A stretch of 64,000 nucleotides of DNA from Euleptes europaea (lineage: Eukaryota > Chordata > Lepidosauria > Squamata > Sphaerodactylidae): assembly GCF_029931775.1 (NCBI RefSeq), contig NC_079325.1:53304286-53368285 (forward strand), given 5' to 3'. Positions 10,915 to 23,373 of the stretch are shown one piece after another (within the stretch, counting starts at the first letter, position 1; each line of letters starts with the position of its first letter). The notes beneath the pieces were generated by a model that saw only the letters and a list, made by a program, of their open reading frames with translations, did not search any database and was not told the origin of the DNA. A program made the position numbers and the translations under genes.

Positions 10915-11742
10915 CCTTCAGCCGCCTTGGAAGCCATCAACGAGATCTCAACACACTGGGAAAGTGGGCAGATGTTAACAGGATGCAATTCAACAAGAAT
11001 AAGTGCCAAGTTCTACATCTGGGTAACAGAAATGAGGGACATGTATACTGGATGGAAGCTACACTTCTGAGCAGCAGTGTGTGTATATGGGTGGACTGTA
11101 AGCTAAATATGAGCAGCCAGTGTGATGCAGCGACAAAAAAGGCTAATGCGATCTTAAGAGTGCATCAACAGAGGCATAACATCCAAATTGCAAGATGTCA
11201 TAGTTCCTCTGTACATTGGTCAGGCAGCATCTGAAGTATTGTGTGTAGTTCTGGAGGCCTCACTTCAAAAAGGATGTGGACAGAATGGAGCGGGTGCAGA
11301 GGAGAGTGGTGAGGATGATCACCACTGGAGACCAGCCCTATGAGGAAAGGCTGAGGGAGCTGGGAATATTTAGTCAGGAGAAGAGGAGGTTGTGGGGGGG
11401 GGAACATGATTTCTCTCTTTAAATATCTGAAGGGCTGTCACTTAGAGGAGGGAGGGCAGGGAGCTTTTCCTGTTGATAACAGAGGATAGGACTCGCAATA
11501 ATGGGTTTAAATTGTGGGCAGAAAGGTGGACAGAATGGATATTAGAGGGAAAAATTATAGTAAGAGTTGTTCGACAGTGGAATCAGCTACCGTACCTAGG
11601 GAGGTGGTGTGCTCCCCCTCACTGGCAGTCTTTAAGCAGAGGCTGGACAAGCACTTGTCAGGGATGCTCTAGGCCGATCCTCCATTGAGCAGGGGGTTGG
11701 ACTAGATGGCCTGTATGGCCCTTTCCAACTCTATGATTCTAT
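10915..11742 (+). mobile_element. CR1 LINE fragment with 3' terminus
   Basis: Encodes MQFNKNKCQVLHLGNRNE and LNMSSQCDAATKKANAILR, the C-terminal reverse-transcriptase motifs of CR1, in a broken frame. It continues through the 3' region 'gagaccagccctatgaggaa' to the terminus 'ccaactctatgattctatg'. Confidence 0.85.
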
Positions 11743-11927
11743 GTTGTTGTTTTTAATTTATTTATTGTGCAAGGCACTTCAAAGAACAACATAGGCAATG
11801 AAAAGTCCCTGTCCCAAAAAGCTTGCAATCTAAGATGAGCATGAGATGGATTCCCTCTACAAGGCCATCAGAGGGAGGGTAGGGAGCAGATGGACACCCC
11901 TTTGTTGAACCCGAGCTCAGCCCTCCT

Positions 11928-12358
11928 CATGAAGCTACCTTATACTAAATCAGACCATTGGTCCATCAAAGTCAGTACTTTCTACTGAGACTGGCAGTGG
12001 CTCTCCAGGGGCCTCATGTGTTGTTTTTTTCACATAATCTACCACCTGATCCTCTTAACCAGAGATGCCTGGGATTGAATCTGGGACCTTCTGCATGCCA
12101 AGCAGGTGCTCTACCACTGAGCCACAGTCCCCCGCCCCTCAAAAACTGGTGATGTTGGTGATAGAACTCAGGACCTTCTGCATGCAAGGCAGTGGCTCTA
12201 CCACTGAGCCATGGCCTCCTGAGCTCTCCAGGGTCTCAGACTGAGGTCTTTCGCATCCCCTACTGCCAGATTCTTTAACTGGAGGTGCTAGGGATTGATT
12301 TTGGAACCTTCTGCATGCCAAGCAGGTGCTCTACCACTGAGCCACAGCCCCTCCCCAT
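11928..12358 (-). repeat. Cluster of three tRNA-derived SINE pieces
   Basis: Three same-oriented pieces of the SINE type seen at 2926: each shows the reverse of the tRNA-like head (ctctaccactgagccacag), ending near 12138, 12212 and 12358. Only the first keeps the far 3' end (catgaagctaccttatacta). This may be a tandem gain or repeated insertion at one site. Confidence 0.75.
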
Positions 12359-12383
12359 GAGGGGATGTAATGCCTCTATAGGG

Positions 12384-13023
12384 CAGCGGTCCCCAACGTG
12401 GTGCCAGCTGACACCTTTCCTGTGCCTGCCAAGTGCTTTTACAAAGTGGGCAGGGCAAGGTGGGGATTGGCTGTTCAGATTAAAAGGCATCGTATTATTT
12501 GTTTGTTTGTTTAATTAAATTTATAATCCGCCTTCCCCAGCCAGGCAACTCACATAAATATAAATCATATCATAACACAATAAAACAGTTAAAACAATGG
12601 TAAAAATCCGATTAAACAATGGTTCTACCTGAAATGTTGAAGAGGTACTATTGTGTGTGTGTAAAGTGCCGTCAAGTCGCAGCCGACTTATGGCGACCCC
12701 TTTTTGGGGTTTTCATGGCAAGAGACTCACAGAGGTGGTTTGCCAGTGCCTTCCTCTGCACAGCAACCCTGGACTTCCTTGGTGGTCTCCCATCCAAATA
12801 CGAACCAGGGCTGACCCTGCTTAGCTTCTGAGATCTGACGAGATCAGGCTAGCCTGGGCCATCCAGGTCAGGGCAGAGGTACTATTAGAGTTATATTTAA
12901 CCTCACTCCCTGACACTTTGTGGTTGGCTCCACCTCCTGTGGCAACCATTTTGTGATTGTAGACACTGCTCTGTTGTCAGAGTTCCCTAGGTGCCCACAG
13001 GCTCAGAAAGGTTGGGGAACTCG
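12384..13023 (+). mobile_element. Older hAT-type element split by other insertions
   Basis: The left end 'cagcggtccccaac' and right end 'ggttggggaactcgg' form imperfect terminal inverted repeats. The interior (ttgtggttggctccacctcc) resembles 16745-16975 and, reversed, 43888-44003. A 5S-SINE (12652-12874) and other sequence lie within it. Confidence 0.6.
12652..12874 (-). repeat. 5S rRNA-derived SINE, near full length
   Basis: Reverse orientation. Reads 'gtctcccatccaaatacgaa' and 'ctgcttagcttctgagatct' (5S rRNA reversed), with the 3' tail 'gtgccgtcaagtcgcagccg' and a terminal (gt)n. Inserted in the hAT-like element 12384-13023. Confidence 0.9.
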
Positions 13024-13057
13024 GTTGTAGGACTTCTATTTCTCCTAAACTCTATGG

Positions 13058-13254
13058 CAGGGGTGTTGAACTAAATTGTTATGTGGGCTATATGTGACAC
13101 AAATGTCCCTTGGTTGGGCCGGGCCATGCCTCACCAGCCTAGATCAAGTGTGTGTGTGTGGGGGGGGGGGTTGCTACCGCAGATGGCTTGCGGGCCGGAT
13201 AAGAGCTCTCAAGGGGCCGGATCAGGGCCGCGGGCCTTATGCTTGACACCCCTG
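13058..13254 (+). mobile_element. hAT-type element (CAGGGGTG ends)
   Basis: Terminal inverted repeats CAGGGGTGTTGAA / TTGACACCCCTG, a form known from hAT-Charlie-like elements. Interior 'gagctctcaaggggccggat' is shared with 21481-21657. It lies directly beside another hAT-type element at 13262. Confidence 0.8.
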
Positions 13255-13261
13255 CTCCTTG

Positions 13262-13448
13262 CAGCGGTTCCCAAACTATGCTCCACATAGCACTTGGTGC
13301 TCCGCGAAACATCTCCTAGTGCTCCGTGAAAAGATTGGAAAGGAAAATACGACTGTCATTCGGTTTAATATATAGGTGCTAGGTGAAAATTAGTGCTCCG
13401 TAATGAATTTCTCTCCTGAAAAGTGCTCCATGACTTTGGGAACCGCTG
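13262..13448 (+). mobile_element. hAT-type element (CAGCGGTTCCCAAA ends)
   Basis: Inverted ends CAGCGGTTCCCAAA / TTTGGGAACCGCTG are perfect over 14 bp. CTCTATGG stands at 13449-13456 and again at 13050-13057, on the far side of the neighbouring element, so the pair appears to share a target site. Confidence 0.85.
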
Positions 13449-14926
13449 CTCTATGGTATACCATAGACCTCTGAAGCTGCCATTTCCTCACATAATGTCT
13501 CCAGTGAATTGTAATGTCACTCATTTATATATATTAAAAAATATTCCAGGGCTGTTCCCAAGGCTGGTTCAAGGGTTTTTTTTGGTCACACCGAAAAGGA
13601 ATACCCAATCCCACCCAAATAGTCTCTTGGGAGGCTTGGGCAGAGAACTGTCCTAGCTGTGCCAGTCTCTGGCATTAAGGGGAAGGGTCCTTTCTTTGGG
13701 AATGCACCCTCTTTATGGATCTCTTTTCTAAAGAGCCTCGCTCGGCCAATTCTTTCGTTGACGGGGCTGTGGCTACAGCTGTGGCATGTTTCACTGGCAA
13801 CTTATGATTTCCATGTTTGCTTAAGTGGGTTTTTATGTGCCTGTTAATGAACTGTGTGTGGGCTGCCTTTGGCTGAATGGCAAGGTAAACATTTGAGACG
13901 AACTAGCAATTACACATGCAAAAAAACCCTTCTGCATTCCAAGTCTGCCTTGCTAGAAGCGGAAATTGACTCGAACTGTCCTAATTCATCCCACCCGCCA
14001 TGAAACCTGAGGGTTTTGGCTTAGCAGGGAGGCTATGGATCTTCGTCACAGGATTCTCCGCATTTCACAGCATTCTCAAAGTTCCTTAGAGAAAGCCATG
14101 AGAACAAAACCAGTGGCGGCATTGATAGAGCATTAAACACATCGGAAGGTACAGCACTCCCAGGAAATGTACTTGTCTTTACAAATATGTTTAGAACTCC
14201 AATTTTTTTAAAAAGAGAGAATCTTGTAGCTCTGAAGAAAAGGGGCTCAGTTTACCGCACAGCAGGAATCCAGCATCTTGTCTGGAGCAGAGCATAGATG
14301 TTCTGCCTCACAGTGTATTAATTCAGAAACCACCAGACTCCCATATCATAAAACAGCACTCTCGTTCCCATTACTGCCAAAGTTGTAGTCTAACAGTTTC
14401 TGGAAAAGCTCAGTTTCTCAGCACACTGGCAGAATACCACTCGGAGATGCTTAAGGGGGTTGGTCATGATTGTACCCTTCACAAATGCAATAAAAAAAAA
14501 ACCCAAGTCTTTAATGGAACTCGGCTCATTGATGTATTGGGATGCAAAGCAGCCAATATCAGCAGGAATCTTTTTACGACCGTCCTATAAAAGTAGATTT
14601 TAGAAAAGCAAAGATCTCCTGTGCTAGTCCTGTAGAACATTATTTAGTTAGCTCAGCTGCTACGGTTCCCCACAGAAAATAAAATAAATATAAAAAACTG
14701 GAAGAGCAGAATTATTAGAAATGTCACCATTTCAAAGGAGATGGTCTTCTCAACATTTGATAGGCGCTATGCTGGTGCTTAAGTGTTGTGTTCATAAAAC
14801 AACGTAGAATACTTTTTTAAAAATCCATGTTTTTCTACAGTTAGATGTATATGCTGTTTTCATTAGTCTTCTTCAGAGGCTGTGTTATGTGTGTCCCTGC
14901 TCTCAGAAGCAAGGTTGGTAAGTACC

Positions 14927-15135
14927 TAGGTTGGCCAACCTCCAGGTGGTGTCAGGAGATTTCCTGCTATTACAACTGATCTCCAGCCAATAGAGATCAG
15001 TTCACCTGGAGAAAATGGCCACTTTGGCAATTGGACTGTATGACATTGAAATTTCTCTCCTCCCCAAACCCCGTACTCCTAAGGCTCTGCCCCAAAAACC
15101 TCCCGCCAGTGGCGAAGAGGGACCTGGCAACCCTA
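14927..15135 (+). mobile_element. hAT miniature element (TAGGGTTGCCA family)
   Basis: 209 bp, TAGGTTGGCCAACC to GGCAACCCTA, with the 8-bp duplication TAAGTACC on both sides. Confidence 0.92.
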
Positions 15136-15341
15136 TAAGTACCAGAGATAGTCTTTTGTGGTACCAAAACTCTTTCCTTGTACAAATTTGCCTGGCACCA
15201 AATCTGCAGTCTTTTTGACACCCAAGCTTTTGAATAACCATCATCCCTTTGTGATAGTGTTAATTTATTTTTACTGCTGATTTAATTATAGTTTAATCTG
15301 CTGCTATTGTTTTTATGGTTAGACTTTTTAACCATTAGACT

Positions 15342-15581
15342 ACCAGCATGGTACAGTGGTTAGAGTGTAGGACTATCTAGGAGATCCAAGTTCAAATCCC
15401 CACTCTTCTATGGAAGCTTGCTGAATATCCCTGGGCCAGCCACTCTCTTAACCTAACCTACCTTAAAGGGTTGTTGTTGTACGGATAAAATGGAGGAGGG
15501 CATAATGATGTTGTGTGCTGCTTCGGGTTTTCATTGCGGAGAAAAGAAGGGGAGAAATATTTAGATAAATAAATGCATTAA
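15342..15581 (+). repeat. tRNA-derived SINE
   Basis: Head 'catggtacagtggttagagt' and 'ccaagttcaaatccccactc', body 'gggttgttgttgtacggata', tail '(gataaata)'. Same type as 6247. Confidence 0.82.
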
Positions 15582-16269
15582 TGTTGGTTCTGCTTGACAC
15601 TGCTTTTAATAGGCTTGCTTTGCTCCGTTTTAATGCTGCTGCATTTTAGATGCTTTTAATGGGTTTTATTGTTTTAACTGACTGCCTAGAGAATATTTTA
15701 TTCTGTGGGGTAGAAACATTTTAAGTAAGTAAACGAAGCGTTCCTTTTTTCAGCTGCAGAAATTTTTATTACAATATTTGATGAAGATCTGCCATATTAC
15801 TGATTTCAGAGCTCAATACACAAAGAGTGCAGATCTAAATACCTCTAACGTTTTTTTCAGGAGAGGTCCCTTGGTCAACCCAGTAAAGATAAATAAATAA
15901 AATAAAATGTCTATGTTGTTGGTGGGTTTCTATGATGAGGCCCTTTGTATCTCTCTTGTTATACCAATATATTTTGGTTCAGTTAGTGGTTAGGATAAAA
16001 GACCAGAACTGAACTGCTACATTTTGGAAACAACATAAATATTTATCACACACACACAACTATCTATCTATATTCTCCTTTTCATCCACAAAACTCAAGG
16101 GGATATAGGTGTTTAATGCATGGCTGTTTCCCTCACCATCACCCCTCCTATGACTTCAGGTCTTTGTGTTGATTATGCATGCCATTTCTGACCGTCAGAG
16201 GTCGCCTTGCTCTCCCCCTGCATTTCCCCGTGTTTTGCCCACGTTTTCACATTTGAGATAAAACAGGTC

Positions 16270-16617
16270 TCTGAAAACGCGGGGAGAGGGGAAACCAACC
16301 CGGTTCACCAGATTAGCATTTGCCGCTCATTTGAAGGAGTGGGGAATCAACCCGGTTCTCCAGATTAGAGTCCACTGCTCATGTGGAGGAGAGAAGAAAC
16401 CAACCCGGTTCACCAGATTAGCGTCTGCCGCTCATTTGAAGGAGTGGGGAATCAACCTGGTTCTCCAGATTAGTCCACCTCTCATGTGTAGGTGTAGGGA
16501 AACCAACCCTGTTCACCAGATTAGCGTCCGCCGCTCATGTGGAGGAGTGGGGAATGAAACCCGGTTCTCCAGATTAGAGTCCACCGCTCTTAACCACTAC
16601 ACCACTCTGGCTCTCCA
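16270..16617 (-). repeat. SINE with internal tandem amplification
   Basis: A module of about 100 bp (ccggttcaccagattagcg ... gctcatgtggaggag ... ggttctccagattagag) repeats three times and ends in the reversed tRNA-like head 'ttaaccactacaccactctg'. Related copies at 20715-21016 and 42779-43017 have one or two modules. Confidence 0.75.
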
Positions 16618-16744
16618 AGTGTGTCAGGCAATGGAGTCCTTGATACTGAGAACCAAATTATTAGGGAGCGGTGTCATGATCTCCTCTGACCAGTCCAATG
16701 ACTCAGAATCAGGGGAGGAGCCTGATAAAGATGTCATCCTTTAA

Positions 16745-16975
16745 GTGGGATTTTATTGACTGCATTTTTTAAATTTGTTGCTTTGGCAGCAGCTGAGAAC
16801 CACAGCACAATGGTCTTCAATGTGTGATTGAAGGTAAGCTGTGGCAGCCGTTTTGTGGCTGGCTCTGCCTCCTGCAGCCACCAATTTGTGGCTGCACCCA
16901 TCACACCCCTGTATCAGAATTCCAAAGGTGCCCACAGGCTCAAAACCAGGTTTGGGGACCCCTGGTTTGTACAAA
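16745..16975 (+). mobile_element. hAT-type repeat, left end missing
   Basis: Ends 'ggtttggggacccctgg', the reverse of a CAGGGGTCCCCAAAC-type end. Interior 'ttgtggctggctctgcctcc' matches the element at 12384-13023. Confidence 0.65.
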
Positions 16976-18597
16976 TGCATTTTTTTTTCAAACTTTGGGT
17001 AACAAGGTCAATATTCAAATACTTATTTTTAGAATATATTAATTATCACATTAATTTTTTAAAATTTGCTGGTTGTTGTTACGGCTACACTTTACTACTG
17101 GACAAAAAAATAAATTTCAATTTCAGATTGTTGCTGGAGCCAAGGGAAACTGATGGCTTCTTCACGGTAATCATTTATGATGGGTGTGTTTTGAGTTGAG
17201 GTTTATTTGGTACAGCATCTACACATCGGGAAATCAGGTTAGATGGACCATTGTCCTGACCCAGTGGGATTGCTCTTAGGTTCTTGATCAAAGTAAGTGC
17301 CTCTAGAAACTTGTGGCTTGTGCATTTTGCATTCTAATTTAAAATGAGCTCAAAAATCAATGTGATTAGACATTGATTGAGAAGCAAAATGCACCATTCA
17401 GACCTGCCCCATTGCTAGCTGAGAGAAGATGAAATTCTAGGGGTGCGTCAGGATCTCTGGAGGTCTTTCTTGCACCCTAGATTCGAGTCCAGTAGCACCT
17501 TAAGAGACCAACAAGATTTTCAGGGTATACGCTTTGGAGAGTGAACTCCATAGCATTATACCCCTGACTGACCTCCCCAGGCTTCACCCCAAATCTCCCG
17601 GAAGTTCACAACCCAACCCCAACATTTCACAACCCAACCCAACATTTCTGTGAGGAATCAAAATGGCACCGGGTCCCTTCTGTTCACTGTTTATTAACAT
17701 GGGAGTACAATCCACACGGAAATTCTCCTCATCACAGACCTCTTTGAAATGAACAGGAGCTGTGCAAGAACGGTTACAGGAGAACTTTCCCAGTGGATCG
17801 TGGCCCCCATATATTAATCTCCTTTTGTAATGGTGCCCAATAAATGTTTGCTTCACAGGTGGCAAACTCTATTGCCCCTCCCAGACTGTTTTTGTCCATT
17901 TCAAGAAGGAAATGGTGGAACTTATTAATGCCTGCCTTCTGAAAGGGATGAGGGCTTGGGCCTACATTTGAATGAATACCAAGCTAAGCATTTTATGGTT
18001 GTTCTTAGGTTTGTATGTATTGGAGCCCTGGTCTACTCATACAGCATGAACACACCATCTCATAAGACTGCAAAGCAGAGGGCACAATTTTTTGTAATCG
18101 TGCCCTGAATTAAAAACAAAACAAAAATACCTTCCTCCAAGCAGAACACCAGCACATCAGGGATGCTGGGCTAATTTTCTGCTTATAGGGAATTTGAGCT
18201 CTTTTTTAAACACCAGGGAACATTTTAAAAATATAATCTCCACCTGCAGTCTGATCTGGTACAGTCCATTCTGCCACTTCAGGACTCTACCACCTCATTC
18301 CACTGCCCCACATCATTCCACCAGAAATATACCCTTTCGCTTAAATCCTCCTTTATTTACATGTATTTTTACTTGTTTGTGTGACTTTACTGATTCGGCA
18401 TTTTTTACATTTAAAATATTCTGGTAGCCTTACCATTATTTAGTTACACATGCATTTTCTCTGTGTTTTGTTTCTTTGCTTAATACAATGTAAGATACCA
18501 CTTATAAACTTCAATTTACAACTTTTATTATGAAGGACTCTGAAGCTGCCTGACATTGGTCATGATGTAACAAGAGCTGGGAGAGATTGTTGATCCT

Positions 18598-18806
18598 TAG
18601 GGTTGCCAACCTCCAGGTTCTAGATGGAGATCTCCTGCTATTACAACTGATCTCTAGCCGATAGAGATCAGTTCACCCGGAGAAAATGGCTGCTTTGGCC
18701 ATTGGACTCATTGGCATTGAAGTCCCTCCCCTCCCCAAACCCTGCCCTCCTCAGGCTCCGCTCCAAAAACCTCCCGATGGTGGCGAAGAGGGACCTGGCA
18801 ACCCTA
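18598..18806 (+). mobile_element. hAT miniature element (TAGGGTTGCCA family)
   Basis: 209 bp with the perfect 8-bp duplication TTGATCCT at 18590-18597 and 18807-18814. Confidence 0.93.
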
Positions 18807-19725
18807 TTGATCCTACTAAATTACACTTTTGTTCATCTGCACCTAACAAAAGAGAGGCAGCTCCCGGTTGCATGTAGACAGGCTTGTAAACACAGAACAC
18901 GAGGCAACCCTAGATCTAATCACTGAGCACTATGAGTGATCAGGTCAGGATCACCAAACAAATAACTGCAGAGACATTTGCCTATTTTATTTGTGTGTCT
19001 GTCTTTGCGGAACTTGGGAAACGAAGTGGTTCTGCAGCCTGTCAAGTGAGATTACCCACAGGGAAGTGGTGGGAATGAGCATCTGAGCTTGGCTGCTTGG
19101 CATATAGGCAGATATACAAACCTCGCCTCTCAGAGAAACTTGGGAATGTAGCTTGTTGAGGTCTCCCTGGGTTTGTTCCAAGTAATTCAAATGTATTAAT
19201 AACCAGGGCATCCCCCCCACCCCCGTCCACCCATTCTGAGCTACAAATTAGATCTCCCTTCCTGTTAATTTGACCTTGTAAGAGGCCTGAGTCCCATCCA
19301 GTTCCTACGGCGAATGTACCATGTTAGAACGGCTGCTGTCTCTTGATTTTAAATGGCCGCAGTGCCTTTCTAGCTCTATGGTAAACGGGCATTACAAATA
19401 GGTTTCCCCCCTATTCCAACATATTACAGCTTTTAGGTAACAACCATCTTTAGGTGTACATTGGAGATGTACAGTGACTAGTACACACTTTTAACGTGGA
19501 ATATGTTCTGGCCTAGCAACTGCTCTCAGCCTGTCAAGGCCAAGTTTCCCACAGGGGTCGGAAACCTTTTATAACTAAAGAGCTAAAATTCAGATGAGCT
19601 GGCACAAAAAAGCCCAGTTGCAGATCTGAAAATATACAATTTAACATTAATGATCAACACATGGATTAATACATCCATTAGTGTTTCTGCAGCCCAAACA
19701 CTGCTTGTTGGGAGTTCTTTATTAG

Positions 19726-19893
19726 TAGGGTTACCAACCTCCACATATTAGCTGGAGATCTGCTATTGCAACTGATCTCCAGCTGGTACAGATCAGTTCT
19801 CCTGGAGAAAATGGCCCCACCCCAAACCCCACCCTCTTCAGGCTCTACCCCAAAAACCTCCCACCAGTAGCGAAGAGGGACCTGGCAACCCTA
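19726..19893 (+). mobile_element. hAT miniature element, internally shortened
   Basis: TAGGGTTACCAACC to GGCAACCCTA with the 8-bp duplication TTTATTAG. About 40 bp of the interior is missing relative to full copies. Confidence 0.9.
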
Positions 19894-20714
19894 TTTATTA
19901 GGAAGTGGCTCACGTAAGGTCTTTCAATAAGTCAATAAATATACATAGGAGAATCATGTGCAATTATTTTAGTACCCTGGCATAAAAATGTGCATGGCTC
20001 AAGCACAGAAGTACTGGCAAATGTTCACCTCTCATATTTCCTTTTCTGGAAAGCATCTCTAAGAATTCCCCCAAAGTTCTTTGCTTGCCTTTTCCTTACT
20101 GTATTCATGAATCTAGCATCCTGCCTACCCCTCCAGCATTCCTTAGCTTCAAGATTTCATTTTCTTTTTTAAAGAGCCACGCTTGATAGCATACACACCA
20201 CTGCCTGTGTACAGAGATATGAGTGATACTCTGCTAATGTTTAAAGGAATACACTGATAACAAATGTGGGCTTATTCAGAATCACAGGAGGGTGGGAACC
20301 AGTTTGGAAACCCCCAATTTATCTTCAAGTGGGTGGGTGGGGGATAACTGATTTGTAAAGCAAAAAGGGGCATGCAGCTAAAGGGAGCTGAGCCCCCCAC
20401 CCCATGTGGGCTACTTGCTTATCTCTAGCCTCCCCCCACCTTTATCTCAATGCCAGAGTGTGCCTGGGGAGACAGATAAATGGAGGAGTTATCTGGAAGG
20501 GGTTAAGCTACGGGGGCATGTTAAGGGTGACAGAGGAGTCTTCCCACATCATACGAATGGCCCAGCATCCCGTTCCCCAGATATCCCTGCAGAGCCTACA
20601 AGCAAGAATAGGAAAGCTGAGTAGTCCCCCTCCCCTCACCACACACAAATTGTAATCTGAGGTATATCACCTCTGAACATGGAGGTTCCATGTAGCCATC
20701 ATGGCCAATAGCCT

Positions 20715-21016
20715 TTGATGAAGAAGAGTTGGTTTTTATATGCCGACTTTCTCTACCACTTAAGGAAGAATCAAACTGGCTTACAATCACCTTCCCTTCC
20801 CCTCCGTACAACAGACCTCCTGTGAGGTAGGTGGGGCTGAGAGAGTGTGACTAGCCCAAGGTCACCCAGCTGGCTTCATGTGTAGGAGCGGGGAAACAAA
20901 TATAGTTCACCAGATTAGAGTATGCCGCTCATGTGGAGGAGTGGGGAATCAAACCCGGTTCTCCAGATGAGAGTCCACTGCTCCAAACCACCGCTCCACC
21001 ACTACACCATGCTGGC
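20715..21016 (-). repeat. SINE related to 16270-16617
   Basis: Starts 'gaagaagagttggtttttat', passes 'gtgaggtaggtggggctgag' and 'caaggtcacccagctggctt', and ends 'ccaccactacaccatgctgg', the reversed tRNA-like head. Confidence 0.8.
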
Positions 21017-21029
21017 CTATTCCTCTGTG

Positions 21030-21215
21030 AATTTCCAGGTTCGAATCCCCACTTTGCCTCAGAAGCACGCTGGGTGACCTGGGACCAGTCGTTCTGTCAG
21101 ACTAAGCTACCTCACAGGGTTGTAGTTGTGAGGAGAAAACTGAGGCGGGGAGAACAATGCTGCTTTGGTCCCCAGAGGGGAGAAAAGTGGGTATAAATAA
21201 AATAAATAAATGGAT
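21030..21215 (+). repeat. tRNA-SINE body, head missing
   Basis: 'ggttcgaatccccactttgc', 'ctacctcacagggttgtagt' and a tail '(aaataaat)'. It follows directly on the reverse SINE at 20715-21016. Confidence 0.65.
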
Positions 21216-21480
21216 GAATTTGTCTAAAAAAAACCTTTTGAGCCACCACTGTTCACAGCCATTACCACAACCTGCAATAGTGAGTTTCACAAGGTAACAG
21301 CACATTATGTGAAGTACTTTCTTTTTTCTGTCCTGAGGGAAATGCTTAGCAACTTTTTCAGGCATGCAACGCTAATGTTTTCAAGATTTGCCATGTCCTA
21401 TCTGTTTGCCTGATCTGCTGTAGGAATCCTCCTCCTCTCTCATGTGGTTGGGGAAAACTCAGCTAAGGGATCTGCTAGTC

Positions 21481-21657
21481 CAGGGATGTAAAACTCATTT
21501 GTTAGGAGGGCTGGGTATAAAATAAAGGTCACATGGTCTGGTTGAGCCATGCCTCGCCAGCCCAGATCGGGACTGGGGGGTGGGGGTGCCTCGTGGGCCA
21601 GATAAGAGCTCTCAAGGGGCCGGATCTGGCCTGCAGGCCACACGTTTGACACTCCTG
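21481..21657 (+). mobile_element. hAT-type element (CAGGGGTG-like ends)
   Basis: CAGGGATGTAAAACTC to TTTGACACTCCTG, with the 8-bp duplication TGCTAGTC at 21473-21480 and 21658-21665. Same family as 13058-13254. Confidence 0.9.
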
Positions 21658-22190
21658 TGCTAGTCTAGTTTGGGTCAAAAAGTAATCCCTGTTTGGAAAT
21701 ATAGGGTAAAACAAGCCCCTTTGCTGAAGTGTGACTGCTGCTTCTGTCAGAAGAAACATATTTTTTAATCACAGAGGCCTTAGTTGGCCAAGCTTACAAC
21801 CTATAAAACAATTTTATTTGGCATACTACAAATGTCACCCACAGTTTGCACTCACTGTAAAAAGAATTTAGAAGCTGCAAGAGACAGATACTGCACACTT
21901 TTTTGAGTGTGCATACTGAATGTTGCTTTACCAAACATGGCTGGATACTGGATATCTTTGTTGTTTTATTATGCTTTTAAGAGATGTTTAATTGAATTGT
22001 GGTCCTATGTGCAATTTATTGTGAAGCCTTTACGTACACCTCTGGCTGAGGGATAGGGAGAAATTGTTCAAATTAAACAAAGCAATCAATCAAATGCTTC
22101 GCCTCTTCTTTGGGATTTATTTTGGTAGACAGCTGTTTGGAAAAGCAATAAGATACCACAAGCATGTTTTATTGTGTGACCACCTTACCT

Positions 22191-22376
22191 GCATCCCACA
22201 CATTTTACATGCAGAAGGTTCCAGGTTCAATTCCCATAATCTCCAATTAAGAGGATTTCAGGTCACAAGCAACAGGATACTTTTTTTCTGCATGAGAGTT
22301 TGGGAGAGCCATGGCTAGTCTAAAGGAGGCAACGCTGAACTAAAGATCAAGGGTATGACTTAATATAAGGCAGATC
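22191..22376 (+). repeat. tRNA-derived SINE, decayed
   Basis: 'catgcagaaggttccaggtt' followed by 'cttaatataaggcag'. Same family as 2926 but strongly diverged. Confidence 0.6.
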
Positions 22377-22404
22377 ACGATGGGTAGCCGTTTTAGTCTG
22401 TCTA

Positions 22405-22570
22405 TTGCAGCAGAAAAGAGCAAGAGTCCACTTATAGACTAACAAAATTTCTGGCAAAATTTATTTTGTGACTCACAGATGAAGAAGGGAGCTATGACCC
22501 ACGAACGCTCATACCCTGCCAGAAATGTTGTTAGTCTTTAAGGTGTTACTGGACTCTTGCTCTTTTCTAC
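22405..22570 (+). repeat. Foldback repeat with ~45-bp arms
   Basis: The left arm (22412-22456, agaaaagagcaagagtcc ... ctaacaaaatttctggca) is the inverse of the right arm (22517-22568, tgccagaaatgttgttagtc ... ggactcttgctcttttct). Related to 53509-53638 and to single arms at 17475-17560 and 51848-51915. Confidence 0.7.
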
Positions 22571-22875
22571 TTAATATAAGGCAGCTACATACATTCATAC
22601 CCCAAAGAGCTATTTATTTACTTTGTTTATAGTCCACCTTACTCACTGAGACTCAAGGCAGATTACATAGCAAAAATCAATGCAATCAATAGGATGAGAC
22701 ATCTAATAAGCAACATAATAGGACTAGGATTACAGAAATATGAACCAAAATTATTAGGGGCAATATACTACACAATGCAGAAAATGGTATTACATAAGTA
22801 TAAAATAATGCAGCGAGAGCTGCATAACACATGCAGCATAAACAGTGAATATATATTAAACTGGGAAGGGCAGCC

Positions 22876-23373
22876 ATGAAGGAGCTAGAAAAAATCTTAA
22901 GTGTAAGGATGTGTCACTGGCAACCAAGATCAAGTTAATTCATGCCATCGTATTCCTTATTACTATGTATTTGTGTGAAAGCTGGACAATGAAGAAAGCT
23001 GATAGGAAGAAAGTAGATTCCTCTGGAATGTGGTGTTGGAGGAGAGCGTTATGGATACCGTGGACTGCCAAAAAAACAGTGGGTTATAGATCAAATCAAG
23101 CCAGAACTGACTCTAGAAGCTAAAATGACTAAACTGAGGCTGTTGTACTTCGGTCACATTATGAGAAGAGTCACTGGAAAAGACAATCATGCTAGGAAAC
23201 GTTGGCAGCAGGAAAAAAGGAAGACCCAACAAGAGATGGATTGACTCCATAAAGGAAGCCACAGCCCTCAGTTTGCAAGACCTGAGCAAGGCTGTTAAAG
23301 ATAGGACATTTTGGAGGACATTGATCCATAGGGTCGCCATGAGTCGGAAGAGATTCAATGGCACTTAACACAC
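22876..23373 (+). mobile_element. BovB/RTE LINE 3' end
   Basis: Encodes LATKIKLIHAIVF, LCESWTMKKADRKKVD and MWCWRRALWIPWTAKK, then (in broken frames) LRLLYFGHIMRR, the C-terminal end of BovB-type RTE reverse transcriptase. The 3' end reads 'gggtcgccatgagtcggaag' and 'caatggcacttaacaca', the same tail as in the 5S-SINEs of this window. 5'-truncated. Confidence 0.88.

Noticed and set aside
16280-16600. CRISPR-like regular repeats
   Set aside because: The modules are ~100 bp, diverged, and belong to a vertebrate SINE; nothing else suggests a prokaryotic sequence.
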